A DNA stretch of 64,000 bases from Pseudahrensia sp038525315 (lineage in GTDB: Bacteria > Pseudomonadota > Alphaproteobacteria > Rhizobiales > Rhizobiaceae): assembly GCA_038525315.1 (NCBI GenBank), contig JBCBHU010000001.1:620001-684000 (forward strand). The letters run 5' to 3'. The translations under genes were made by a program, and so were the position numbers. The notes under the pieces were generated by a model, which was not told the DNA's origin, did not search any database, and worked only from the letters and a program-made list of their open reading frames with translations. The first letter of the stretch is position 1, and each line of letters opens with the position of its first letter. Of the stretch, positions 32,514-40,901 are shown one piece after another.

Positions 32514-33215
32514 ATGGCAGCGGACCTTCTCACCAAAATCGATGAGCTTCGGTTTTACAACGCATCGCTAAACGGGGCTTGGTTCGCTTTTGATTATCTC
32601 ATCATCAACGAAGGGGATATGAGCGCTGATAACTTTGAAGCTCAGTTGTTATGGGAATGGTTTGGCGGCAGCAATTCCTCTCCCAGCACGGTGACGGTCA
32701 CTGGCCCACTGCAACCCGGCAACACCACTGAAGGTGTGTTTAGCAATCCGTGGTTTTTTCCAACGGATGAAGGAGATTACTTTTTCAAATTTGTCGTCGA
32801 TAGTGACGATGACGTGGCAGAAGCCGATGAGACTAATAACGAGTCCGCCCCGTTTAAGATCAATTATACCAACACGCTTGCCTTTGACCCCGCCTCAAGC
32901 ACGTGGTCGGGCGCGGCGCTCTACACGCTTTACACATATGGCCCCGGCTGGACCTTGGGCTGGAATGTGGGCTGGTATAACGGATGGGGCCTGGGGTGGC
33001 ACTATGGCTGGTATAATGGCTGGGGTTTCGGTTGGAATCTGGGCTGGTATTTTGATGGAAAAGCCTGGGCCTATGGCTGGAATACCGGGTGGTATTCGGG
33101 ATGGCATCTTGGTTGGAATCTAGGCTGGCACGTGGGGTGGCACTACGGCTGGAATGACGGCTGGCACATCGCAGAAGGCTGGAATTTCACGGATACGATC
33201 AGCTACACTCTGTAA
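32514..33215 (+). CDS. CARDB-like domain protein with GW tetrapeptide repeats
   Basis: This 233-residue protein has two parts. Residues ~10-120 resemble a CARDB/APHP adhesion-type beta-sandwich, ending in the typical VAEADETNNES. Residues 145-223 hold 18 GW dipeptides, almost all exactly four residues apart (GWNV GWYN GWGL GWHY and so on), in blocks of nine and eight separated by DGKAWAY. There is no Cys and no classical signal peptide, so export would need another route, such as a type I system. AAAGG precedes ATG 32514. It probably acts in adhesion or surface binding; no known family is recognised. Confidence 0.85.
   Translation: MAADLLTKIDELRFYNASLNGAWFAFDYLIINEGDMSADNFEAQLLWEWFGGSNSSPSTVTVTGPLQPGNTTEGVFSNPWFFPTDEGDYFFKFVVDSDDDVAEADETNNESAPFKINYTNTLAFDPASSTWSGAALYTLYTYGPGWTLGWNVGWYNGWGLGWHYGWYNGWGFGWNLGWYFDGKAWAYGWNTGWYSGWHLGWNLGWHVGWHYGWNDGWHIAEGWNFTDTISYTL
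32946..33182 (+). repeat. 12-bp-period array encoding the GW repeats
   Basis: Degenerate 12-base units beginning GGNTGG follow one another about 18 times with one 9-base offset. Codon choices vary between units, so this is an old or selected array rather than a recent slippage product. Confidence 0.85.
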
Positions 33216-33261
33216 GGCTGTTGGTTAAATGCCAGCCGCTACCTGGTATAGTTACCGCCAC

Positions 33262-33483
33262 TCAATCATCCAGCGCGGCGATGCTGGGCAGGCCGCTGAA
33301 AATGCGGTTGGCGCGCAGGGTGCGGCGGCGGTCCAGTTCGGCTTCGATGGTTTGCACCAGCGCTTGGGAACGCTCTTTGTTGCGGCCCCGCTTGGCAGCA
33401 CGGCGCGCCATGGCGCGGTTGGCGAGGAGTTCGCGATGGGTGAGTTGCGCCAACGGATTGTCGGGATCGGGCGGTAAGCTCAT
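33262..33483 (-). CDS. Small helical hypothetical protein
   Basis: This 73-residue basic protein is predicted to be mainly helical (LTHRELLANRAMARRAAKRGRNKE). It has no signal or membrane segment. Its ATG overlaps the stop of the Sel1-repeat gene (ATGA), so the two are translationally coupled. It is convergent with the GW-repeat gene. No family is recognised. Confidence 0.65.
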   Translation of the reverse strand: MSLPPDPDNPLAQLTHRELLANRAMARRAAKRGRNKERSQALVQTIEAELDRRRTLRANRIFSGLPSIAALDD

Positions 33484-34139
33484 GCCTGCCGTTCTTTGTG
33501 CAGGCGGGCGACGGTGGCAATTTCGTTGTCACCCATGACCTTGCGCAATTTCTGCACTTCCATGCCCGCTTGCGGGTGGCCGAGGCGGAAGGCGGTTTCG
33601 AACCAGAAGCAGCCGCGCACAAAGTCGATGGGCACATCGTGGCCCCCGGCATGGACCATGCCCAAATTGAAAGCCGCCATGGCCTCGCCCTTGGCGGCGG
33701 CCTGTTCCCACAGCATGTAACCTGCCGTTACGTCCTTCGCCCCGCCGTCCCCCCTGGCGGTCAAAATACCGAGATTGAGAAGGGCGGTGGCTTCGCCCTT
33801 TTCCGCCGCCTTGCGGTAGAGATTGCGGGCTTCGGTGAGGTCTTGCGCGCCGCCGCGGCCCATGTGCAGCAAAAAGCCCAGATTGAATTGGGCCAGTGCC
33901 AGACCTTGGTCGGCGGCGATGGCGTAAAAATGGCGGGCGCGGGCCTCGTCTTTGGCCACCCCATGGCCGCGTTCCAGCAAAGCGCCCAATTGGTTGGCGG
34001 CCACGGGGTGGTGCAGGTTTGCGGCTTCCTCCAACAGGGGCAGGGCCGTCTTGATGCGGGCATCGCGCAGGGCTTCCATGGCCTGCACGGTGAGTTGTTC
34101 GGCGCGGGCCGCATCGTCGGGTCGAATCGCATCGCTCAT
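33480..34139 (-). CDS. Sel1-like repeat protein
   Basis: This 219-residue protein contains about four Sel1-type repeats (for example ANQLGALLERGHGVAKDEARARHFYAIAADQG), a TPR relative that forms a superhelical scaffold for protein contacts. There is no signal peptide, so it should be cytoplasmic. It is divergent from ccmA across ~60 bases and coupled to the downstream 73-residue ORF. Its partner is unknown. Confidence 0.87.
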   Translation of the reverse strand: MSDAIRPDDAARAEQLTVQAMEALRDARIKTALPLLEEAANLHHPVAANQLGALLERGHGVAKDEARARHFYAIAADQGLALAQFNLGFLLHMGRGGAQDLTEARNLYRKAAEKGEATALLNLGILTARGDGGAKDVTAGYMLWEQAAAKGEAMAAFNLGMVHAGGHDVPIDFVRGCFWFETAFRLGHPQAGMEVQKLRKVMGDNEIATVARLHKERQA

Positions 34140-34201
34140 GGGTCTGTGGTTACCCTGTGGGGGTGGTTTCGCAAGGTGACATTGTGGGCTACAGGCAGGG
34201 C

Positions 34202-34837
34202 ATGGAATTGCACGCCCGAAATATCACCGTTTTGCGTGGTGAAGATGTGATCATCGCGGACCTTTCCCTGAGCGTTTCCAGTGGAAAGGCCATCGTGCTG
34301 CGCGGGGCCAATGGGGCGGGCAAATCCACCCTGTTGCGGGCGTTGGCGGGGCTGTTGCCGCTGGCGGGCGGAACGCTGACCCATGAAGACGAGACGGGGG
34401 AGTTCGCGGACACGCCCCTTGAACATCTGTGCCATTATCTGGGCACGGACAACGCCATGAAACCGGCCATGACGGTGGGCGAGAACCTCACTTTCTGGCA
34501 GGCCTTCGACGGCAGGCCCCATCTGGAAGTGGACGAAGCGCTGGACATGGTGGGGCTGGACGGGTTGCAGTCCGTGCCCTTTGCGCACCTGTCCACCGGC
34601 CAGCGGCGGCGCATTGCCATTTGTCGCCTGTTGGTGAGTTACCGCCCGGTCTGGCTGTTGGACGAACCCACATCCGGGCTGGATGCGGCGTCTGAACGGC
34701 AGTTTAATGATCTCATGGCCGCCCATCTGGAAGATGACGGCTTGATTATCGCCGCCACCCATGTGCCGCTGGATTTGGCGGATGCTCAGACCGTGGTTAT
34801 TGGTGACGAACCTTATGATCTAGAAGAGACCCCATGA
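34202..34837 (+). CDS. ccmA: Haem exporter ATP-binding protein CcmA
   Basis: This 211-residue ABC ATPase powers the CcmABCD complex that releases holo-CcmE during cytochrome c maturation. Walker A is GANGAGKST, the signature LSTGQRRR and Walker B VWLLDEPTSGLD. ATG 34202 gives the normal CcmA N-terminus and follows GGCAGGG; a frame opening at 34157 would add 15 atypical residues. Its end overlaps ccmB (ATGA). Confidence 0.95.
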   Translation: MELHARNITVLRGEDVIIADLSLSVSSGKAIVLRGANGAGKSTLLRALAGLLPLAGGTLTHEDETGEFADTPLEHLCHYLGTDNAMKPAMTVGENLTFWQAFDGRPHLEVDEALDMVGLDGLQSVPFAHLSTGQRRRIAICRLLVSYRPVWLLDEPTSGLDAASERQFNDLMAAHLEDDGLIIAATHVPLDLADAQTVVIGDEPYDLEETP

Positions 34838-35493
34838 AGGCCCTTCTGCTGCGGGATTTGCGCTTGGCGCTGCGGGCTGGGGGCGGGGCAGCCACGGTGC
34901 TGCTGTTTTATCTGGCCGTGGTGGTGGCCATGCCCTTTGCCATCGGCCCCAATGCGCAGCTTCTGGCGACCGTGGGTGGAGCCACGCTTTGGATCGGCGC
35001 ATTGCTGGCCAGCCTGTTGGGGCTGGAGCGGCTGTTTCAGGCGGACCGGGAGGACGGGTCGCTGGATGCCATGTTGGTGGCGCGGGTGCCCTTGGCACTG
35101 CAAGTTTTCACCAAGGCGTTGGCCCATTGGCTGGTGACGGGTCTGCCCCTGGCGCTGGTGTGCCCGTTATTCGCCCTGTTTCTCAATCTGGACGGCACGA
35201 CAACGCTTGCCACCATGGCGACCCTGTTTGTGGGCACGCCTGCCCTCTCTTTCATGGGGGCGGCGGGGGCGGCGTTGACGGTGTCGCTGCCCCGGGGCGG
35301 GTTGCTGCTCTCGGTATTGGTGCTGCCCTTGTGCATTCCAGTGGTGATTTTTGGCGTGGGGGCCGTGCGGGCCGCCACCACCGAGCCGGACCCGTTTTTG
35401 CCTCCCTTCCTGCTAGTGAGTGCCATCTCCCTGTTCTTTGCGGTGCTTGGGCCGTTTGCCGGGGCATTGGCGCTTCGCCAGGGCCGGGAGTGA
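34834..35493 (+). CDS. ccmB: Haem exporter permease CcmB
   Basis: This 219-residue integral membrane protein has six predicted helices. The segment LERLFQADREDGSLDAMLVARVPL in the first cytoplasmic loop is characteristic of CcmB. It pairs with CcmA in the inner membrane. It overlaps ccmA and is separated from ccmC by 117 bases, larger than other gaps in this operon. Confidence 0.94.
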   Translation: MKALLLRDLRLALRAGGGAATVLLFYLAVVVAMPFAIGPNAQLLATVGGATLWIGALLASLLGLERLFQADREDGSLDAMLVARVPLALQVFTKALAHWLVTGLPLALVCPLFALFLNLDGTTTLATMATLFVGTPALSFMGAAGAALTVSLPRGGLLLSVLVLPLCIPVVIFGVGAVRAATTEPDPFLPPFLLVSAISLFFAVLGPFAGALALRQGRE

Positions 35494-35610
35494 CAACAAA
35501 ACTGTGAGAATATGTCACCATGGGTCGTGTGGCCTCTCCTTGAACCCTGCCCCTGTTTCACCCTACATCGCTGCTAATGTGAGACTGCAACAACTTCATA
35601 GCTGATTAGA

Positions 35611-36381
35611 ATGTCCGTCACTTCCACCAACCCCGCCCCCACGGGCCTTACGGCGCTGGCAAACCCGACACGGTTTTTGGCGTTGGTGGCGCGTGTTTTG
35701 CCCTTCCTGTGGGCTGCAACACTGGGGGTTTTGGCGGTGGGGCTGTGGATGTCTTTTTCCGTGCCGGACGATTATCAGCAGGGCCGCACGGTGCGCATCA
35801 TGTTTGTCCATGTGCCGGCGGTCTGGATGGCCATGGGGGCCTATATGGTCATGGTCTCCGGCGCGCTGGGTGTCTTGGTGTGGCGGCATCCGCTGGCGGA
35901 TGTGGCGGCCCGGGCGGCGGCTCCCTTCGGTGCGGCTTTCACTTTTCTGGGTCTCGCCACCGGCTCCATCTGGGGCAGGCCCATGTGGGGGACGTGGTGG
36001 GTTTGGGACGCGCGCCTCACGTCTTTCCTGCTGTTGCTGATCATCTATCTGGGCCTGCTGGCCCTGTGGAACGCCATTGAAGAGCCTGCCCGGGCGGCGC
36101 GGTTGGCGGCGGTGGCCATTTTGGTGGGGGCGCTGAATATCCCCATCATCAAATTCTCCGTTGATTGGTTCACCACGCTGCACCAGCCCGCCTCTGTCAC
36201 CCGGCTGGACGGGCCCACCTTGGCGCCGGAATTTCTCTATCCGCTGCTGATCATGGGGCTGGCTTTTCTGTTGCTGTTTACAACGCTGCATCTGATGGCC
36301 ATGCGTAACGAAATTCTGCGCCGTCAAATCAGGACTTTACAGCGCAAGATGGCCCGGTCGGCAGGAAAGGGGGCCGTATGA
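35611..36381 (+). CDS. ccmC: Haem-handling membrane protein CcmC
   Basis: This 256-residue protein attaches haem to CcmE. Six membrane helices flank the periplasmic tryptophan-rich motif W129-W-V-W-D133, with external haem-ligand histidines at 67 (VHVPA) and in TTLHQPAS. No clear ribosome site precedes ATG 35611, unusual for this operon. Its end overlaps ccmD (ATGA). Confidence 0.95.
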   Translation: MSVTSTNPAPTGLTALANPTRFLALVARVLPFLWAATLGVLAVGLWMSFSVPDDYQQGRTVRIMFVHVPAVWMAMGAYMVMVSGALGVLVWRHPLADVAARAAAPFGAAFTFLGLATGSIWGRPMWGTWWVWDARLTSFLLLLIIYLGLLALWNAIEEPARAARLAAVAILVGALNIPIIKFSVDWFTTLHQPASVTRLDGPTLAPEFLYPLLIMGLAFLLLFTTLHLMAMRNEILRRQIRTLQRKMARSAGKGAV

Positions 36382-36563
36382 GTGATTTGTTCGGCACTCG
36401 CTACTTTGAATTTATCGCCTCGTCCTACGCCATCACGGCACTGGTGTTGGTTGTGATGGTGGTTTGGGTGTTGCTCACCCAGCGCAGCCGCCGCCGCCAG
36501 ATCGCAGCGCTGGAAGAGGCGGGCATCCGCCGTGCCTCCCGTGAGAAAGCAAAGTCATCGTGA
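36378..36563 (+). CDS. ccmD: Haem exporter protein CcmD
   Basis: This 61-residue protein has a single membrane helix (~14-34) and a basic cytoplasmic tail (QRSRRRQ), the standard CcmD layout. It stabilises the CcmABC-CcmE complex. Identification rests on size, topology and its overlap with ccmC upstream and ccmG downstream (GTGA). Confidence 0.88.
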   Translation: MSDLFGTRYFEFIASSYAITALVLVVMVVWVLLTQRSRRRQIAALEEAGIRRASREKAKSS

Positions 36564-37147
36564 GCCAAGAGACTGCCCCTTCCCAGAAAACCTCCATGGG
36601 CCGCCTGTTCTGGCTCGCCCTGCCTCTCGTGGTATTTGGCGGCCTTGTGGTCATCTTCTTCATGCAGTTGACCTCGGGGAGGGATGTATCGGAATTGCCC
36701 TCGGCCCTGGTGGGCAAACAAGTGCCGGCGTTCTCCCTGCCACCCTTGGAAGATTTGAACCGGGCCGGTGCGCCGGTGCCGGGCCTATCGTCCGATAATC
36801 TCACCGGCTCGGTGAAGCTGGTGAACATCTTTGCGTCCTGGTGCGTGCCATGCCGCGCCGAACATCCCGTGCTCATGGCGCTGGCGGAGCAGGATGGGCT
36901 GCCTATCGTGGGCATTAATTACAAGGATAAGGGTGAAAACGCCCGCCGTTTTCTGGGCACGCTTGGTAATCCCTACACCCATGTGGGCGTGGATGCGCAG
37001 GGCCGCACGGCCATTGAGTGGGGTTTCTATGGTATTCCCGAAAGTTTTCTGGTGGATGCCCAAGGGCGGGTGCGCCACAAGATTGTGGGGCCGATCACGG
37101 CGGATAAATTGCAAACCCTGCGGGCGGAGATCGCCAAACTGCAATGA
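36560..37147 (+). CDS. ccmG: Thiol:disulfide interchange protein CcmG/DsbE
   Basis: This 195-residue membrane-anchored thioredoxin reduces apocytochrome c or CcmH in the periplasm. One membrane segment (~15-36) is followed by a thioredoxin fold with active site W94-C-V-P-C98 and the cis-proline motif YGIPESFLVD. The start is GTG 36560 overlapping the ccmD stop. ccmE, ccmF and ccmH are not in the window. Confidence 0.95.
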   Translation: MSQETAPSQKTSMGRLFWLALPLVVFGGLVVIFFMQLTSGRDVSELPSALVGKQVPAFSLPPLEDLNRAGAPVPGLSSDNLTGSVKLVNIFASWCVPCRAEHPVLMALAEQDGLPIVGINYKDKGENARRFLGTLGNPYTHVGVDAQGRTAIEWGFYGIPESFLVDAQGRVRHKIVGPITADKLQTLRAEIAKLQ

Positions 37148-37383
37148 CTGCACCGGTTAAAAACAAACAAGGCCGTGGCACCCCGCCACTGCTGGACCCC
37201 AAGATGACAACGCTGCTGGTGTGCCCGCGCACCCATGGTCCGTTGCATTTTGTGGAAGACAAACAGGAATTGCATTCACCTAAAGCCCGACTTGCCTATC
37301 CGGTGCGCGATGGCATACCAATTCTCTTACCCTCCGAGGCACGGCCTCTGGAGGAGGATGAACTGGAAGAACGCCACCGCTGA
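37144..37383 (+). CDS. Trm112-family protein (YcaR-like)
   Basis: This 79-residue protein matches the bacterial Trm112/UPF0434 family: LLVCPRTHGPL...LHSPKARLAYPVRDGIPILLPSEARPL. Only one of the usual zinc cysteines remains, as in YcaR-like members. Eukaryotic Trm112 activates methyltransferases; the bacterial role is unclear. It overlaps ccmG (ATGA) and precedes the carbonic anhydrase gene by nine bases. Confidence 0.88.
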   Translation: MTAPVKNKQGRGTPPLLDPKMTTLLVCPRTHGPLHFVEDKQELHSPKARLAYPVRDGIPILLPSEARPLEEDELEERHR

Positions 37384-37392
37384 GAAGCCGCC

Positions 37393-38082
37393 ATGCCCCA
37401 CAGACAAAAAGAAGCCCGGGAATTGGTGACAGAGGGCTTCCCTCGCGCATTGCTGGGGGGCTATGCGCAATTTGCCAAAAATCGCCTCGCCCATGAGCGG
37501 GCGCGCTATGAACAATTGGCCGCCAGGGGCCAAAAGCCCACCACCATGATCATCGCCTGTTGCGACAGCCGCTCCGCGCCGGAAACAGTCTTCGGTGCTG
37601 CCCCCGGCGAGATGTTCGTGGTGCGCAGTGTGGCCAATATTGTGCCGCCCCATTCCCAAAACCGCGATTATGATGCCACCGCCGCCGCGTTGGAATTTGC
37701 CGTGCAGGCGCTGAAGGTGCAGCACATCGTGGTCATGGGCCACGGGCGCTGCGGAGGTATTGCGGCCTTTCGCAGCCACATGGCGGGAGAAGCGGCCAAC
37801 CCGCTCTCGCCGGGGGATTTCATCGGTAAGTGGATCTCCCTGCTGGAACCTGTGGCGCAGGACCTGCAATGCACGGGTGCGGAAAGTGCCGAGGAATTGC
37901 AACGCAAATTGGAAGAACAGGCCATCCGCCAGTCGCTGGATCATCTCAAAACCTTCCCCTGCGTCTCCGCCCTGTTGGAGCGGGGGCAGATAGGGCTTCA
38001 CGGGGCGTGGTTTGATATTTCCAGCGGAGAATTGTGGACCATGGATTCGGCCACCGGTGCGTTTGAAAAACCGTTCGGTTAA
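37393..38082 (+). CDS. Beta-class carbonic anhydrase
   Basis: This 229-residue enzyme interconverts carbon dioxide and bicarbonate. Zinc ligands are C56 and the D58-x-R60 dyad in ACCDSR, plus H117 and C120 in GHGRCGG. The C-terminal HGAWFDISSGELW is conserved. It appears to end the ccmABCDG-trm112 transcription unit, and the next gene is convergent. The link to cytochrome maturation is only positional. Confidence 0.94.
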   Translation: MPHRQKEARELVTEGFPRALLGGYAQFAKNRLAHERARYEQLAARGQKPTTMIIACCDSRSAPETVFGAAPGEMFVVRSVANIVPPHSQNRDYDATAAALEFAVQALKVQHIVVMGHGRCGGIAAFRSHMAGEAANPLSPGDFIGKWISLLEPVAQDLQCTGAESAEELQRKLEEQAIRQSLDHLKTFPCVSALLERGQIGLHGAWFDISSGELWTMDSATGAFEKPFG

Positions 38083-38086
38083 GGCG

Positions 38087-39031
38087 TCACACACCCGCCA
38101 CCAGCACGGTGAGGGCCTTGGGGTGCAGCTCAATCGTGGCCTGGGGCGGCAGGGGAATGAGTTCCCCGTCCACCAGCGCTTTGGCGTTGCGGTGGTGGCG
38201 GGTGAAGGTCAGGTGTACCCGTTGGGCGCGGGTCTGTTCCATATCCGGATGGCTGGCCCAGCGGCCCACTGCCATGTGCATCATGAGCGAAAAAGCCGAT
38301 TGGCGTGAGAGGGGCCTTGTGCGGCACACGCCCAGCACCCCCTGATCCAATCGGTCGGCATAGGGCAAATGGCCCTCACCAAACGGATTGGTGGCAATGG
38401 CCAGATTGGACAGGCGCTCGCCGGGGGAACGTTTGAATTTGGCAAAGCGCCTGCGGGCGGGGGCGTGCGGCGTGTCCCCATCGGTGGAAATGAGCACCTT
38501 GAAACGGGGCGGATGCAGCATGACCGAAAAAGCCGCCCGGCCGCTGGCCCAGATTTTGCCCAGCCGGGAACGGGTCTCCATGCGGTCGCGCAACGCCACC
38601 GCACTGGGGTGCAGGCCCACGGCGAATTGGTGAACGAAGGGGCGACCCTCCACCGTCGCCACATCCACGGCTATGGGGCGGGCATGGGCAAAAAGGGCGA
38701 GGGCTTGATGAATGTCCAGGGGCAGACCCAGGGAGCGGGCAAACAGGTTCATGGTGCCGGCGGGCAGGACAGCAAGCCGCTTGCCGGATCGCCAACAGGG
38801 GCCGATGGCGCTGGAGACCGTGCCGTCTCCGCCCGCCACCATCACCACGTCTACCTTAGGGTCTTCCACGGCTTGATGGAGGGTGACGGGAAGCGCAGGC
38901 CCGTCAATGGTGTAAACCTCCACCGTATGGCCCGCCCCATGCAGCACATGGCGCACGGATTGTGCAAAAGCCTCGCAATCTGTGGTTTTCAGCGTGCCGC
39001 CGTGGCGGTTGAGGATGGTGAAGAAATGCAT
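38087..39031 (-). CDS. Diacylglycerol kinase-family lipid kinase
   Basis: This 314-residue protein has the DAGK catalytic domain signature VVMVAGGDGTVSSAI and the following LPAGTMNLFAR (nucleotide-binding and conserved asparagine). The C-terminal beta-domain resembles YegS-type lipid kinases. It probably phosphorylates diacylglycerol or a related lipid. GGAAGGGA before ATG 39031 favours this start over ATG 39046. Confidence 0.88.
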   Translation of the reverse strand: MHFFTILNRHGGTLKTTDCEAFAQSVRHVLHGAGHTVEVYTIDGPALPVTLHQAVEDPKVDVVMVAGGDGTVSSAIGPCWRSGKRLAVLPAGTMNLFARSLGLPLDIHQALALFAHARPIAVDVATVEGRPFVHQFAVGLHPSAVALRDRMETRSRLGKIWASGRAAFSVMLHPPRFKVLISTDGDTPHAPARRRFAKFKRSPGERLSNLAIATNPFGEGHLPYADRLDQGVLGVCRTRPLSRQSAFSLMMHMAVGRWASHPDMEQTRAQRVHLTFTRHHRNAKALVDGELIPLPPQATIELHPKALTVLVAGV

Positions 39032-39145
39032 TGGCGTCCCTTCCATCCCGCCCGTGCCGGGGCGGTTGCAAGGACTAACTGATGGGGGGCCCTATTGGTT
39101 CAAGCGTAGTTTGCGACGAAACTTTGTTGCCACACTGCCTTGTTC

Positions 39146-40774
39146 TCAGGATGCCTTGGCCAACGCTTTCCTCAAAATCTTATCCCGCCCGTAAATATCG
39201 CGGCGATAATGGACGGAGCCATCCTTGTTCACCCAGGCGGTGAGATAGGCGATGTGGACGGGTAGTTTTTGTTCCAGCCGCACGATCTTCTTTTTGCCGC
39301 TCACCGCCCAACCGTTGATTTGATCTTCGGTGACGCCTTGAAAGCCCAGCACGACCTTGGCCAGTTCAAACGGGTTTTGCACCCGCACGCAACCATGGCT
39401 GAAATAGCGCGAGGCGCGGGAGAATTTGGACTTTGAGGGCGTGTCGTGAATGTAAATATTGTGCTTGTTGGGGAACATGAATTTCACCCGGCCCAGCGCG
39501 TTTTTGGGCCCCGGGTCCTGGCGCAGGCGCACGGGGAAATTGCCTCGCGAATAGCGGGACCACGGCACGGCGCCGGGGTTCACCACCGAACCACCGCGCA
39601 GCACGCGGATTTTCTGGCTTTGGAGCGCATAGGGGTTGCGCTTCAATTTGGGCAAATATTCCTTGGTGGCGATGGAATAGGGCACGTTCCAGAAGGGATT
39701 GAAGTCCACATATTCCATCTGGTCGGAAAACACCGGCGTGCGGTGGAAGGGCAGGCCAACCTGCACAATGGTGGCGTGGACGGTCTTTTCCTTGTCCACC
39801 ACTTTCAACACCTGGTCGGCGAGGTTCACAAAAATATAGCGCTTGCCAAAATCCGCCTGCATCCAGCGGCGGCGTTCCAGATTGATTTCCACCTGGGTGA
39901 TGCGCTCGGCGATGGGAATGTTCATCTGGGCCAGGGTGGCCGGGCCGATGACACCATCGGCCTCCAGCCCCATGCGGTATTGATAATATTTCAGCGCCTG
40001 CAAAAGCTTGCCGTTCAGCGTCTCGCCGGTGTGAAGATTTTCCGGCAGGTCGCCCGACTCAATCAGGCGTTGGCGGATGAGCGGAATGCGCGGGTCGCTG
40101 CCTTCCGGCTTAATCACCTCCCCCTCGGGGATGACCGTATAGCCCCCGTCGGCGGCGCGCAGGCGCAGGGCCAGCAGATGTTTTTTCAGCCGGGCATAGC
40201 GGTCCGTGCGGGGGGACAATTTTGCCAGCGCCGTTGTGCTGCGCCCGCCCTCCGACAATTTGTCGAGCATTTTATCCGCCGACAGCGTGTCGGGATAAAG
40301 CATGAGTTCGCGGTTGATTTTGGAAGGGTCCACCCTGCCGGAATGGAGATGCTGGCCGTATTGAACGGCGGAATCCGCCAGGGCCACCTCAAACTGGCCC
40401 AGTTTGACCGGCCCCGCCACGTCCAGTTTGCCAAACAGTTTGGCTGCGCCGTAATCGGCCGGGTCCAGCCCTTCCTCATTGGCCTTAAACAGGGTGAAGG
40501 TGACCCGCTCTGCCGCCGGTGTGGGTTTACCCCCGCGCACCCAATGGGGTTCATAGTTGCGGGCCTCATACCAGCGGGAGATTTCCGTCGCGCGTTTCTT
40601 TTGGGCCGCCGTTTTGCGGGGAAGGGCTTCAAGGGCCTTTTTTATGGCCTGTGAGATAGGCGACAGGGCCGCTTGTTCGTTCACCACGGGCGTCAATTCG
40701 GGGGCCGCCGTCTGGGCCCATACCGGCGTGGACAGCAAAATAGCGCTCATCAGGGCGGGGATGCGCAGGGTCAT
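39146..40774 (-). CDS. L,D-transpeptidase, YcbB/LdtD type
   Basis: This 542-residue periplasmic enzyme makes 3-3 peptidoglycan crosslinks. A signal peptide (residues 1-20) is followed by an N-terminal scaffold domain, a peptidoglycan-binding segment (GETLNGKLLQALKYYQYRMGLEADG) and the YkuD catalytic domain, with IYIHDTPSKSKF and the active-site S-H-G-C-V-R. GGAG precedes ATG 40774, which is preferred over longer frames because it starts the signal peptide. Confidence 0.93.
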   Translation of the reverse strand: MTLRIPALMSAILLSTPVWAQTAAPELTPVVNEQAALSPISQAIKKALEALPRKTAAQKKRATEISRWYEARNYEPHWVRGGKPTPAAERVTFTLFKANEEGLDPADYGAAKLFGKLDVAGPVKLGQFEVALADSAVQYGQHLHSGRVDPSKINRELMLYPDTLSADKMLDKLSEGGRSTTALAKLSPRTDRYARLKKHLLALRLRAADGGYTVIPEGEVIKPEGSDPRIPLIRQRLIESGDLPENLHTGETLNGKLLQALKYYQYRMGLEADGVIGPATLAQMNIPIAERITQVEINLERRRWMQADFGKRYIFVNLADQVLKVVDKEKTVHATIVQVGLPFHRTPVFSDQMEYVDFNPFWNVPYSIATKEYLPKLKRNPYALQSQKIRVLRGGSVVNPGAVPWSRYSRGNFPVRLRQDPGPKNALGRVKFMFPNKHNIYIHDTPSKSKFSRASRYFSHGCVRVQNPFELAKVVLGFQGVTEDQINGWAVSGKKKIVRLEQKLPVHIAYLTAWVNKDGSVHYRRDIYGRDKILRKALAKAS

Positions 40775-40901
40775 GGCGGTCTCCAAAATGGGGATGGTGG
40801 GCGATTGCAGGCCCAAGCCTATGGCCAAAGGCCTCAAATGAATAGAGGTTCCCGTTTGAAGGCGGGTACGTGTGGCCCGGGGGTAACGCGAGGAGATGGT
40901 G

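Noticed and set aside
32946..33182. The 12-bp-period array considered as a CRISPR or minisatellite.
   Set aside because: Units are contiguous with no spacers, and the array is in frame and encodes the GW repeats.
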